DNA of 60,698 nt from DASPWV01 sp046727855 (GTDB lineage: Bacteria > Acidobacteriota > Vicinamibacteria > Vicinamibacterales > UBA2999): NCBI GenBank assembly GCA_046727855.1, contig JBKPDL010000013.1, forward strand, positions 1 through 60,698, in the 5' to 3' direction. Below, piece by piece: positions 35,578 through 45,275 of this stretch. Within the stretch, counting starts at the first letter, position 1. Each line of letters starts with the position of its first letter. Position numbers and translations under genes: made by a program. Below the pieces are notes generated by a model. The model saw nothing but the letters and a program-made list of their open reading frames with translations. It was not told where the DNA came from and ran no database searches.

Positions 35578-37158
35578 ATGCGAATCCTGACCGCCGATCA
35601 AATGCGCGAAGCCGATCGCCGCACGATCGAAGACATCGGCATTCCTTCACTCGTGTTAATGGAAAACGCCGGCCGCCAGGTCGTGGCCGCGATGGAATCG
35701 ATTTTTCAGGATCTCTCCGAGCGCCGCGTCGCGGTGCTGAGCGGCAAAGGCAACAACGGCGGCGACGGGTTTGTCGTCGCGCGCACGCTGCTTCAGCGCG
35801 GCATCGACGTCTCGGTGTTCCTCGTCGGCCAGGTCGCCGAGGTCAAAGGCGACGCGCGCATCAACCTGGAGATCCTTGGCCGTCTCGGTCTCGCCGTGGT
35901 CGAGATCTCGGACGAAGGGCAGTGGGAGCTGCACTTTTCGGAGATTTCCGAACACGCGCTGATCGTGGACGCCCTGTTCGGCACCGGACTCAAATCCGCG
36001 CTCTCCGGCATCTACGAAACGATCATCGCTGACGTCAACGGCTCGGGCATCCCGGTAGTGGCGATCGACCTGCCGACGGGCATGTCGGCCGACACGCCGG
36101 ATCTGATTGGCGATTGCATCGAAGCGACGATGACGGTCACGCTGGGCGCGCCAAAGCTGCCGCTGGTGCTGCCGCCGGCGGAGCAAAAGGCCGGCGAAGT
36201 CGTGATCGCGGACATCGGCATTCCCATCGACGTCATCGAAGCCGTCGAAGGACAGCGGGTCGAGCTGATGACGCGCGATCACATGCGCGCGCTCATTGCC
36301 CCGCGCGCCGCTGACGCGCACAAGGGCGACTTCGGACGCGTGCTGATCGTGGCCGGATCGCGCGGCAAGACGGGCGCCGCGGTGCTTGCCGCACAAGGCG
36401 CACTGCACTCCGGCGCCGGGCTCGTCACCGTGGCCACACCCCGATCCTGCGTGCCGATTCTCGCCGCGCAGGTGCCCGACTACATGACCGAAGCGCTCGA
36501 GGAGACGATCGACGGCACCATCGACTTTGCCGCCGCCGAGTACGTGCTGGCACTGCACGCCGACGTCCTTGCGATCGGTCCGGGCCTTGGCCGCGGCGAG
36601 GGCGTCACGACCTTCATGCGCGAGCTGATCGAAAAGAGCGCGATCCCGCTCGTCTGCGACGCCGATGCGCTCAACGCGTTCGCTGACGAACCCGCCTCGC
36701 TCGTCGGCCGCGAGGGGCACGAACTCATCATCACACCGCACCCGGGCGAGATGGCGCGGCTCGTCGGCTGCGCCATCGAGGACCTGCAGGCCGACCGCAT
36801 GGGCATCGCCCGCGACTTCGCGTTCTCGCACAAGCTCTACGTCGTGCTCAAAGGGTATCGCACGCTCGTCGCCACACCAGATGGCAAGGTGTTCATCAAC
36901 CCCACCGGCTCGCCCGGAATGGCAACGGGCGGGACCGGCGACGTGTTGACGGGAATGCTCGCTGCGTGGCTGGCGCAACTCCTCGATGCCGAGGCCGCCT
37001 GCAAGCTGGCAACCTATCTGCACGGCGCCGCCGGCGAGCTGGCGGATGCCGACGAAGGCGAAGTGTCGATGACCGCGAGCGATCTCGCCAGCCACATCGG
37101 CGACGCGGTCCTCGAGCTCACCGCACGCCGGCGCGTCGCGCAGAAAAACAACGAGTGA
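35578..37158 (+). CDS. nnrD: Bifunctional NAD(P)H-hydrate epimerase / ADP-dependent dehydratase
   Basis: 526 residues combining YjeF_N (NnrE; MRILTADQMREADRRTIEDI, GKGNNGGDGFVVAR, DALFGTG) and a carbohydrate-kinase-like NnrD part (KGDFGRVLIVAGSRGKTGAA, ITPHPGEMARL, GSPGMATGGTGDVLTGM). It repairs hydrated NADH and NADPH. It is divergent from the aminotransferase, and its neighbour tsaE (convergent here) is its frequent genomic partner. A short-period repeat tract follows the stop. Confidence 0.95.
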   Translation: MRILTADQMREADRRTIEDIGIPSLVLMENAGRQVVAAMESIFQDLSERRVAVLSGKGNNGGDGFVVARTLLQRGIDVSVFLVGQVAEVKGDARINLEILGRLGLAVVEISDEGQWELHFSEISEHALIVDALFGTGLKSALSGIYETIIADVNGSGIPVVAIDLPTGMSADTPDLIGDCIEATMTVTLGAPKLPLVLPPAEQKAGEVVIADIGIPIDVIEAVEGQRVELMTRDHMRALIAPRAADAHKGDFGRVLIVAGSRGKTGAAVLAAQGALHSGAGLVTVATPRSCVPILAAQVPDYMTEALEETIDGTIDFAAAEYVLALHADVLAIGPGLGRGEGVTTFMRELIEKSAIPLVCDADALNAFADEPASLVGREGHELIITPHPGEMARLVGCAIEDLQADRMGIARDFAFSHKLYVVLKGYRTLVATPDGKVFINPTGSPGMATGGTGDVLTGMLAAWLAQLLDAEAACKLATYLHGAAGELADADEGEVSMTASDLASHIGDAVLELTARRRVAQKNNE

Positions 37159-37258
37159 CGCAGGTCGGGTATCCGGTATCAGGTCAGGTATCAGGTATCG
37201 GACCAGGTAACAGGTATCAGATATCGGACCAGATATCAGGTATCGGACCAGTGACACC
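37159..37258. repeat. Degenerate tandem repeat built on GGTATC units
   Basis: Units such as CAGGTATCAGGTATCGGACC recur, with TATCGGACCAG appearing three times. The tract lies between the convergent nnrD/E and tsaE genes. It has no coding potential or CRISPR-like spacing. Confidence 0.6.
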
Positions 37259-37286
37259 ATGACGTGCCGGCGTTGGCAGGGACCAG

Positions 37287-37703
37287 TTAACGAACGACTC
37301 GGATGACTCGGCGACTATCGCCAGCGTCGTCGATCCTGATGCGAATCGCGTGCGGGAGATCACGCGTCAAACGTTCGGCCCATTCGACGGCAGAGATCCC
37401 CGCGTTGGCGACATCCTGGTCGATGCCGATTTCATCGAGGTCCGCGCGATCGAGGCGGTAGAGATCGACGTGCACCAGAGGCAGGCGCCCGCCTTTGTAT
37501 TCATGAACCAGCGTGAAGGTTGGACTGGTTACGTCGGCGGGGTCGATGCCCAAGCCGGCCGCGAGTCCGCGCACGAAGGTGGTTTTTCCTGCGCCGAGGT
37601 CGCCGGACAACAACACGATGGCGCCGGGTGCCAGCTCGCGCGCGAGTTGCGCGGCACGCTCGAACGTTTCGTGCTCGGAACTGGTGGTGAATTCGGGGTT
37701 CAT
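37287..37703 (-). CDS. tsaE: TsaE, ATPase of tRNA threonylcarbamoyladenosine synthesis
   Basis: 138 residues. P-loop G34-D-L-G-A-G-K40-T, then SPTFTLVHEY, HVDLYRLDR (acidic Mg site) and VEWAERL, all characteristic of TsaE/YjeE. It acts with TsaB and TsaD to install t6A37 on ANN-decoding tRNAs; the partners are not in the window. Full length, with a normal ATG at 37701-37703. Confidence 0.93.
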   Translation of the reverse strand: MNPEFTTSSEHETFERAAQLARELAPGAIVLLSGDLGAGKTTFVRGLAAGLGIDPADVTSPTFTLVHEYKGGRLPLVHVDLYRLDRADLDEIGIDQDVANAGISAVEWAERLTRDLPHAIRIRIDDAGDSRRVIRVVR

Positions 37704-37773
37704 TCGATCGCGGTCCGACGCCTCTACGTGACCCCCTGCTGAGCGATGCCTGCCCGTATCTGGCTGCTGACGA

Positions 37774-39315
37774 TCACTCCATGCGGTAGTTGGGCGCTTC
37801 CTTTGTGATCGTCACATCATGAACGTGACTCTCGCGATGGCCCGCGTTGGTAATTCGAACCAGCTGCGCATCGCGCTGCAGATCGGCGATCGTCGGCGCT
37901 CCGCAGTAGCCCATGCCGGCTCGCAGCCCGCCCATCAATTGATGCACCACCATGGCGATGCTGCCCTTGTGCGGCACGCGGCCCTCGATGCCTTCGGGCA
38001 CGAGCTTCTCGACGCCCTTGCCGGCGGGGCTGGTGCCGCTCTCGAGCTCGAACTCGTCCTGGAAATACCGATCGCGGCTCCCTCTGCGCATCGCGCCGAT
38101 CGATCCCATACCGCGGTATTCCTTAAAGGTGCGGCCCTGATACAGAATCAGCTCGCCGGGGCTTTCGTCCGTGCCGGCAAAGAGGTTTCCGATCATGACG
38201 GCGCTGGCGCCGACGGCGAGCGCCTTCACGATGTCGCCGGAAAACCGGATGCCGCCGTCGGCAATGATCGGCACGTCGCGCCGGCCGGCCGCCTGCGCGC
38301 ACTCATGCACGGCCGAGATCATCGGCACCCCGATGCCCGTTACCACACGCGTCGTGCAGATCGAGCCCGCGCCGATGCCGACCTTGACGGCATCGACGCC
38401 GAGGTCGATCATCGCCTCGGTTGCCTCCGCCGTGGCGACGTTCCCGGCAATGAGGTCGACGTCCTCAAACGTGCGCCGCAGCCGTTGCACGATGTCCATC
38501 ACGCCTTGCGAGTGGCCGTGCGCAGTATCGACCACGAGCACGTCCACATGCGCGGCAATCAACGCTTCGGCGCGTTCGAGCGTGTCCTTTGCGATGCCGA
38601 TGGCAGCGCCCACGCGAAGCCGGCCAAGGGAATCCTTTGCGGCGTTGGGATACTTGATGGCTTTTTGAATGTCCTTGACGGTGATGAGGCCCTTGAGCCG
38701 GAAGTCGCGATCGACGACGAGCAGCTTTTCGACTTTTTTCGGGTGGAGGATTTCGCGCGCTTCGTCGAGCGTCGTGCCCACAGGCACCGTGATGAGATTG
38801 CTCTTGGTCATCACGTCGCTGACCGGCCGATCAACGCTGGTCTCGAAGCGAAGGTCGCGGTTGGTGAGAATGCCGACCAAACGCCCTTCTTTGCTCCCGT
38901 CTTCGGTGATCGGCACGCCGGAGATGCGATAACGCCGCATCAATTCGAGCGCTTCGCTGATTCTGGCCTGCGGCCCGAGCGTGATCGGATTCACGATCAT
39001 CCCGCTCTCGGAGCGTTTGACGCGATCCACTTCTGACGCCTGTTGATCGATCGGCAGGTTCTTGTGGATGACGCCGATGCCGCCGTGCTGCGCCATCGCA
39101 ATCGCCATTTCAGACTCGGTCACAGTGTCCATGGCGGCGCTGAGCAGCGGAACGTTGAGGCGAATGTTGCGGGTAAGTCGAGTGCTGACGTCGACCTGCG
39201 CCGGCAGCACCGTCGAGTGCCGGGGTAGCAGGAGCACATCGTCGAAGGTCAGCGCGGTGCGAAGACCAACTTCGATGGAAGGTGGAGCGGGAACTTCGAA
39301 TTTGGTCTGAGCCAT
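37774..39315 (-). CDS. guaB: Inosine-5'-monophosphate dehydrogenase
   Basis: 513 residues: TIM barrel with an inserted CBS pair (MRRYRISGVPITEDGSKEG and VSDVMTKSNLITVP). The catalytic loop is VGIGAGSICTTRVVTG, with Cys forming the thioimidate, and DLIAGNVATAEAT is conserved. It oxidises IMP to XMP, committing to GMP synthesis, in the cytoplasm. Length and motifs are normal. It is in the same direction as secA but about 100 bp away. Confidence 0.97.
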   Translation of the reverse strand: MAQTKFEVPAPPSIEVGLRTALTFDDVLLLPRHSTVLPAQVDVSTRLTRNIRLNVPLLSAAMDTVTESEMAIAMAQHGGIGVIHKNLPIDQQASEVDRVKRSESGMIVNPITLGPQARISEALELMRRYRISGVPITEDGSKEGRLVGILTNRDLRFETSVDRPVSDVMTKSNLITVPVGTTLDEAREILHPKKVEKLLVVDRDFRLKGLITVKDIQKAIKYPNAAKDSLGRLRVGAAIGIAKDTLERAEALIAAHVDVLVVDTAHGHSQGVMDIVQRLRRTFEDVDLIAGNVATAEATEAMIDLGVDAVKVGIGAGSICTTRVVTGIGVPMISAVHECAQAAGRRDVPIIADGGIRFSGDIVKALAVGASAVMIGNLFAGTDESPGELILYQGRTFKEYRGMGSIGAMRRGSRDRYFQDEFELESGTSPAGKGVEKLVPEGIEGRVPHKGSIAMVVHQLMGGLRAGMGYCGAPTIADLQRDAQLVRITNAGHRESHVHDVTITKEAPNYRME

Positions 39316-39417
39316 TTGGAATTATATGTCTGGGCGCGCCAGCGGACCTACAACCACCCCAAGGCGCAACGTCCGCGTGTTGAGGACCCCGGAAGGTACG
39401 CCGCTACATGGTGTTGG

Positions 39418-42369
39418 TCAGGCACCATGGCATTTCTTGTATTTCTTCCCGGAGCCGCACCAGCAGGGATCGTTCCGGCCGATCTTCGGTTCTTCGCGGC
39501 GAACCGTCTTGATCGGCGCGTCGTCTCCGCCCACGCGCGCCGGCGTGCGCTCGGCGCCGGGGGCAACGCCCATCGGCGGTAAACCTGCGCTGCCGCTGCG
39601 TGCGGCTGTCGTCGCCGCACCCCCGCCGCGCTGAGAACCGGGATCGTTATAACTGAGCTGCGGCGGTCGGCGCGGCGGTGTCCGTGGCGTGCGGACCGGG
39701 GGCCGCGACTGGCCGTCCTCGCCTTCGATAATCGGACGGAGCCACCAGAGATACCGGACGATTTCTTCTTCGATACGCGCCCGCATGTCCTGAAACAGCG
39801 CGAAGCTTTCTTTTTTGTACTCCACTAGCGGATCGCGCTGACCGTAACCGCGCAGACCAATGCCTTCTTTCAAGTGGTCGAGCGAATACAGGTGGTCCTT
39901 CCACTGCGCATCGACGATCTGCAGCATGAGATCGCGTTCCACACGGCGCATCAATTCGGCGGGAACGATCTTCTCTTTTTCGGCGTACTTTGCCTCGATG
40001 CGCTGCCAGAGACCATCGCGGAGCTCGGCGGAGCTCTTGTTGTCCATCCCGACCGCCGCGTAATCCGATTCCGTGAGCGCGAAAAACTGCGACAGGTCTC
40101 GCTGGAGCGCTTCGAGGTCCCAGTCCTCGATGTCGACGTCTTTGCCGATGTGCTGATCGATCTTGTCGTCGAAGAGCTCCTCAGCCGTCGCCATGACGTA
40201 GCCGCGGGTGTCGGTGAGTTCTTCGTCGGAGAGGTGAATGTTGCCTTCGAGAATTTCGCGGCGCAGCGTGTAAACACTCTCACGCTGCTTGTTCATCACG
40301 TCGTCGTACTCGAGGAGGTGTTTGCGGACGGAGAAGTTCTGCGCCTCGACCTGTCGCTGCGCGCGCTCGATGGCGCGCGTTACCATGCCGTGCTCGATCG
40401 GCACGTTTTCTTCCATCCCGAGCTTCTGCATGAGACCCGAGATGCGGTCCGATCCGAAGATGCGCATCAGATCGTCTTCGAGCGACAGATAGAAACGCGA
40501 CGAGCCCGGGTCGCCCTGGCGGCCGGCTCGGCCGCGCAGCTGATTGTCGATGCGCCGCGCTTCGTGACGTTCCGTGCCGATGATATGCAGGCCGCTGATC
40601 GAGACCACTTCTTCGTGTTCCGCCTCGGTTTCGCGGCGGAAATGACTGAAGATGCGCTCCCAGTCGCCCCGCCTCACGCGGTAGAACGTATCAACCATGA
40701 AGAAATAGACGAACTCTTCGTCGTCGACGAATTTCTCTTCACCTTTAGGCAGTTTTTCGGCGACACCTTCGGCGATGGCCTGCTGCCGCGCCATGTGTTC
40801 AGCGTTGCCGCCGAGGAGAATGTCGGTGCCGCGGCCGGCCATGTTCGTGGCGATCGTGATGCCGCCCTGGCGTCCGGCCTGGGCGACGATCTCGGCTTCC
40901 TGCGCGTGGTACTTGGCGTTGAGCACGACGTGCTTGACGCCGCGCCGTTTGAGCATGCCTGAGAGCCGCTCCGACTTTTCAATCGAGACCGTGCCGACGA
41001 GCGCCGGACGGCCCGCGTTCTGCTTGTCGATGATGTCTTCGACGATCGCGTTCCACTTCTCGCCTTCGGTGCGATAGACGAGATCCGGCTCCTCCACGCG
41101 GCGCAACGGCTTGTTGGTCGGAATGACCATGACGTCGAGGTTGTAGATCTTCGCGAACTCCGCCGCTTCTGTTTCCGCCGTGCCAGTCATGCCCGACAGC
41201 TTCTTGTACTTGCGGAAATAATTCTGGAACGTGATGGTAGCGAGCGTCTGGTTCTCACGCTCGATCTTCACGCCCTCTTTCGCTTCAACGGCTTGATGTA
41301 AGCCGTCGCTCCAGCGGCGTCCCGGCATCAAGCGGCCGGTGAACTCGTCCACGATCACGACCTGACCTTCCTTGACCATGTACTCGACGTCGCGGCGATA
41401 GTGCACGTGCGCGCGCAGTGCCTGGTTCAAGTGGTGGAGCAGCGGCATGTTCGCGGGATCGTAAAGTCCACCAGACTCGATGCGATGCGAGAGCAGTTGC
41501 TCCGCTTTGGCGATGCCGCCTTCAGTGAGCGTGACGGTTTTGTGTTTCTCGTCGACGACGTAGTCGCCCGAGGCTTCGAGACGGTCGCGATCCTCGGCCT
41601 TGACTTGTCCCTGATGGACTTCGCCCTTTTTCAGCTTCGGGATGACCTTGTCGACTTCGTAATACAGGTCGGTCGATTCCTCAGCGGGACCCGAGATGAT
41701 CAGCGGCGTTCGCGCTTCGTCGATCAGGATCGAGTCCACTTCGTCGACGATGGCGAAGTGGTGGCCGCGCTGCACCATGCTCCCCAGCTCGAACTTCATG
41801 TTGTCGCGCAAGTAGTCGAAGCCGAACTCGTTGTTCGTTCCGTAGGTGATGTCAGCGCCGTACGCCACCTGCCGTTGCTGATCGTTGAGCTCGTGCTGAA
41901 TCACGCCGACTGACATGCCGAGGAAGCGATACACGCGGCCCATCCACTCCGAGTCGCGGCGGGCCAGGTAGTCGTTGACGGTGACGACGTGAACGCCTTT
42001 GCCTTCGAGCGCGTTGAGATACGCAGGCAGCGTGGCGACGAGCGTTTTGCCTTCGCCCGTTTTCATCTCGGCGATCTTTCCGGAGTGGAGCACGGCGCCG
42101 CCGATGAGCTGCACGTCGTAGTGCCGCATCTTGAGCACGCGCCTGCCGGCCTCGCGAACAGCGGCAAAGACCTGGGGCATCAGGTCCTCGAGCGTTTCGC
42201 CATCTGCGACCCGTTGCTTGAACTCGGCGGTCTTGGCGCGCAGCCCCTCGTCCGACAGGGCCTGCATGGATGGTTCGAGTTCGTTGACGCGCTCGACGAG
42301 CGGCCGAAGCCGCTTCAATTCGCGATCGTTCTGGGTGCCAAAGACCTTGGCGAGGAGTTGGCCAACCAT
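39418..42369 (-). CDS. secA: Preprotein translocase ATPase SecA
   Basis: 983 residues. Walker A is M102-K-T-G-E-G-K-T109 and the DEAD-type Walker B is VDEVDSILIDEARTPLI. The preprotein cross-linking and helical scaffold domains follow (GLMQKLGMEENVPIEHGMV). The C-terminus has the zinc-binding SEC-C motif C-W-C-G-S-G-K-K-Y-K-K-C-H after a Pro/Arg/Gly-rich low-complexity linker (about residues 885-960). It drives Sec-dependent export, which is heavily used by the many secreted proteins here. Full length. Confidence 0.97.
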   Translation of the reverse strand: MVGQLLAKVFGTQNDRELKRLRPLVERVNELEPSMQALSDEGLRAKTAEFKQRVADGETLEDLMPQVFAAVREAGRRVLKMRHYDVQLIGGAVLHSGKIAEMKTGEGKTLVATLPAYLNALEGKGVHVVTVNDYLARRDSEWMGRVYRFLGMSVGVIQHELNDQQRQVAYGADITYGTNNEFGFDYLRDNMKFELGSMVQRGHHFAIVDEVDSILIDEARTPLIISGPAEESTDLYYEVDKVIPKLKKGEVHQGQVKAEDRDRLEASGDYVVDEKHKTVTLTEGGIAKAEQLLSHRIESGGLYDPANMPLLHHLNQALRAHVHYRRDVEYMVKEGQVVIVDEFTGRLMPGRRWSDGLHQAVEAKEGVKIERENQTLATITFQNYFRKYKKLSGMTGTAETEAAEFAKIYNLDVMVIPTNKPLRRVEEPDLVYRTEGEKWNAIVEDIIDKQNAGRPALVGTVSIEKSERLSGMLKRRGVKHVVLNAKYHAQEAEIVAQAGRQGGITIATNMAGRGTDILLGGNAEHMARQQAIAEGVAEKLPKGEEKFVDDEEFVYFFMVDTFYRVRRGDWERIFSHFRRETEAEHEEVVSISGLHIIGTERHEARRIDNQLRGRAGRQGDPGSSRFYLSLEDDLMRIFGSDRISGLMQKLGMEENVPIEHGMVTRAIERAQRQVEAQNFSVRKHLLEYDDVMNKQRESVYTLRREILEGNIHLSDEELTDTRGYVMATAEELFDDKIDQHIGKDVDIEDWDLEALQRDLSQFFALTESDYAAVGMDNKSSAELRDGLWQRIEAKYAEKEKIVPAELMRRVERDLMLQIVDAQWKDHLYSLDHLKEGIGLRGYGQRDPLVEYKKESFALFQDMRARIEEEIVRYLWWLRPIIEGEDGQSRPPVRTPRTPPRRPPQLSYNDPGSQRGGGAATTAARSGSAGLPPMGVAPGAERTPARVGGDDAPIKTVRREEPKIGRNDPCWCGSGKKYKKCHGA

Positions 42370-42460
42370 TAGGAAGAACGGGACCGAGGTATCTGTTGAT
42401 TATATAGGACGGCAGGTTCGCAGGTCGGTCACGTTCGGATGTGGCGGACCTAAAGAGTAT

Positions 42461-43369
42461 CTAGCGGCGCCCGTTGAGCAGCAGCTGAAGAGGATTGAGG
42501 AGCCGTCCGTTCACGCGGACTTCGTAGTGCAGATGTGAGCCCGTCGATCGCCCTGTCGATCCGACCAACCCCACGAGATCGCCTCGCTTCACCTGTTCAC
42601 CAACACGGACGCGATAGGCCGAAAGATGTCCGTAGCGCGTTTCGAGGCCGTAGCCGTGATCGATCACGATCAAGTTGCCGTAGGCACCTTCGTAGGATGC
42701 CTGAATGATTTTGCCGTCCGCGGTCGCGAATACTTGGCTGCCGCGGTCGGCGGCGATATCGAGTCCTTCGTGAAAGTCGCGCTGACCTGTGATCGGATCG
42801 CGCCGGTGGCCAACAGTGGACGTGAGCCAGCCGTGCGCGGGCCAGATCGAGGGCGTCGCCGCCGCGAGCGCGTTGCGCTTATCAACGTCGGTCTGAACGC
42901 TGCGCAGCCGCGTTTCGAGCCGTTCGAGCAACTCGCGCAGCAGACCAAACGTGTCTTCAGGCGAGCGTATGCCCGGCGTCACCGGTCCGACGGCTTCCGG
43001 AGTCGCCGCGCCCCCTATGGCGCGTGCCTTGACCACCGAGGGCAGCTTGTCCATGGCCGACTGCAATGACGGATCGAGCGCGGCCTTCGCACCGAGCTCT
43101 GTAATCGCGGACTCCAGTGCCTGAATCTGCCCGGCAAGTTCGAGCGTGGTTTCCTTGAAGCTCTGATTTTCGAGTTGCAGCTCAGAGGCCGTCACGTATA
43201 GCTCGGCAACGTCGCTCTTTGCTTTGGCCGCCGCACCGAGGCCGATGAGAATCGGCAGGGCCAGCGCGAACGTCACGGCGCCAAGCGCCGGGAACAGCGG
43301 AATGGTGAAACGGCGCACCACTCCGGTGAAGCGGTTCGCAATGACGATGGTGTATCTCGGTGAACGCAT
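42461..43369 (-). CDS. Membrane-anchored M23 family (LytM) metallopeptidase
   Basis: 302 residues from the ATG at 43367-43369. It has an N-terminal transmembrane segment (ALGAVTFALALPILIGLGAAA) and a coiled-coil region (residues about 65-110). A C-terminal LytM domain follows with the H-x-G-x-D-I-A-A zinc motif (HEGLDIAADRG), YGHLSAYRV and the SHLHYEVRVNG (HxH) site. It should cut peptidoglycan cross-bridges or activate amidases at the periplasmic face. It is transcribed in line with secA and the YifB gene. Confidence 0.88.
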   Translation of the reverse strand: MRSPRYTIVIANRFTGVVRRFTIPLFPALGAVTFALALPILIGLGAAAKAKSDVAELYVTASELQLENQSFKETTLELAGQIQALESAITELGAKAALDPSLQSAMDKLPSVVKARAIGGAATPEAVGPVTPGIRSPEDTFGLLRELLERLETRLRSVQTDVDKRNALAAATPSIWPAHGWLTSTVGHRRDPITGQRDFHEGLDIAADRGSQVFATADGKIIQASYEGAYGNLIVIDHGYGLETRYGHLSAYRVRVGEQVKRGDLVGLVGSTGRSTGSHLHYEVRVNGRLLNPLQLLLNGRR

Positions 43370-43524
43370 TCCTATATACGGGTTCTCGGTCAAAACGACC
43401 CAAGAGAATACCACGTCCGTCGCCAAAGGCTGGCTCGGAGAAACGCTCAGGTTTCTCGCACGTCTTCGCTTTTTGTTTGGGTCACCCGGCTGCCGCGACC
43501 CGCCACAGATCTGCACGACCGATT

Positions 43525-45054
43525 TCAATCTACGAGCCGATATTGCAGCGCCTCGGCGAGATGTTCACTGCCAATCGACTCCGCGGCTGCGAGGTCCGCA
43601 ATCGTGCGCGCGACCTTTTGGACGCGATGAAAGCCGCGCGCCGAGAGGTGCAGCTTTTCCGCCGAGCGTTCGAGCAGGCGCCGCCCGGCTCCGTCGAGTG
43701 CACACACGCGATCCAGTACCTTGCCGTGAAGTTGTGCGTTGACTTTTGCTTGCTTGATGCCGCGCGCCTGTTGCCGTTCGCGCGCCGCCAGCACACGCGC
43801 CCGCACAGTGGCTGACGATTCACCGAGCACACCGCTCGTCATGTCGGTGATCGCGACCGGCTGCACCTCGACGATGAGATCGATGCGATCGCGGAGAGGA
43901 CCGGACAACCTGCCGCGGTATTTCGTCACCTGCATGGGCGTGCAGCGGCACGCGCGTCGCGGATCGCCGTGGTATCCACACGGGCACGGATTCATCGCTG
44001 CCACCAGGACGAAGCGAGCGGGGAAGGTAATGGTACGCGCCGCTCGCGCCACGGTGATACGTCCTTCCTCCAGCGGCTGGCGCAGCACGTCGAGGACATG
44101 TCGACTGAACTCCGGCGTTTCATCGAGAAAGAGGACGCCGTGATGCGCCAGGCTGATTTCACCAGGGCGTGGGATGGTGCCGCCGCCGACCAGCGCCACG
44201 TCTGAGATGGTGTGGTGGGGCGCTCGAAACGGACGCTCGGTGAGAAGGCCCACACCAGCCGGCAATGTGCCGGCGACTGAATGAAGCGCCGTGCACTCGA
44301 GCGCTTCGTCGAACGACAGGTCGGGCAGCACGCCAGCGAGCCGCCGGGCGAGCATGGTCTTGCCAGACCCGGGCGGCCCGATCATCAAGAGATTGTGTCC
44401 GCCCGCGGCCGCGACTTCGAGCGCACGGCGCGCAAGGGCCTGCCCGCGCAGGTCTGCGAGATCGAGCCCGCTCTCGCTCGCACGGCCCTGGCTCGCCGTC
44501 GCATTCAGCGAACACACTTGCGCAGGCGGGGGCCACTTGTCCGGCGGGCGATTCAACACGTCCACTGCTTCCGCCAGGGTACGCACGGGCAGCAGTCGCA
44601 GGCCATCAACGATTGACGCTTCGGGTGCGTTTGCCGCGGGCAAGAGCAGCGCCGCCGCACCACGCTTCCGCGCGCCCGCCGCGATGGGCAGCACGCCGCG
44701 CGCGGAGTGAATGGTGCCGTCGAGCGACAGCTCGCCGACGATCACGATCGATGTCAAGTCGCGCGAGGGCAGCATCTCTTCGGCGGCAAGCACGCCGAGC
44801 GCGATCGGCAGATCGAACGCGGAGCCGGCCTTGCGGACGTCGGCGGGCGCCAGGTTGATCGTCATCCGGTGCGCGGGCCACTGGAAACCAGAATTGCGGA
44901 TGGCCGCACGAACGCGATCGCGGCTCTCGCGCACGCTCGCGTCGGGCAAGCCGACCATCCGGAAAAAGGGCAGGCCGAAGCTCACGTCCACTTCGACGTG
45001 CACGGGATACGCCTCCACACCGAACACCGCCGCGCTTTCGAGACGTGCCAGCAT
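43525..45054 (-). CDS. comM: YifB/ComM-family Mg-chelatase-like AAA+ ATPase
   Basis: 509 residues. The N-terminal ChlI-like fold (VEVDVSFGLPFFRMVGLPDASV, INLAPADVRKAGSAFDLPIA) precedes the AAA+ core with Walker A GPPGSGKT, Walker B VLFLDETPEF and the four-Cys segment NPCPCGYHGD...CRC. ComM is a helicase aiding integration of transforming DNA. With ComEA and the pilus genes in the same window, natural transformation is plausible. Full length. Confidence 0.93.
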   Translation of the reverse strand: MLARLESAAVFGVEAYPVHVEVDVSFGLPFFRMVGLPDASVRESRDRVRAAIRNSGFQWPAHRMTINLAPADVRKAGSAFDLPIALGVLAAEEMLPSRDLTSIVIVGELSLDGTIHSARGVLPIAAGARKRGAAALLLPAANAPEASIVDGLRLLPVRTLAEAVDVLNRPPDKWPPPAQVCSLNATASQGRASESGLDLADLRGQALARRALEVAAAGGHNLLMIGPPGSGKTMLARRLAGVLPDLSFDEALECTALHSVAGTLPAGVGLLTERPFRAPHHTISDVALVGGGTIPRPGEISLAHHGVLFLDETPEFSRHVLDVLRQPLEEGRITVARAARTITFPARFVLVAAMNPCPCGYHGDPRRACRCTPMQVTKYRGRLSGPLRDRIDLIVEVQPVAITDMTSGVLGESSATVRARVLAARERQQARGIKQAKVNAQLHGKVLDRVCALDGAGRRLLERSAEKLHLSARGFHRVQKVARTIADLAAAESIGSEHLAEALQYRLVD

Positions 45055-45275
45055 TGGCGGCGACTAAGTGCAAACCTATCGCCCTGATGTCCGATCGGTT
45101 AAGTCCTTTGGTTGCAACGCGCGGTGACGACCATGCGCGCCTGGGTTCGCAGAATTCGCAACCAGACGACGCCTGCTAGTGCGCAGGTTTTTCGATCGGA
45201 TAACCAGAGCTGGACATGGGCAGGTCGGGCAGGTTCGGCGACTCGGGCTCGGAACGTGCGCGTAAACCTGCGAAC

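Noticed and set aside
37159..37258. CRISPR-like array
   Set aside because: Repeat units are short, degenerate and directly adjacent, with no unique spacers and no cas genes nearby.
45055..45275. tRNA or small RNA between the YifB and MltD genes
   Set aside because: No cloverleaf, CCA end or strong terminator hairpin was seen; only short GGGCAGG-like units near 45220-45260.
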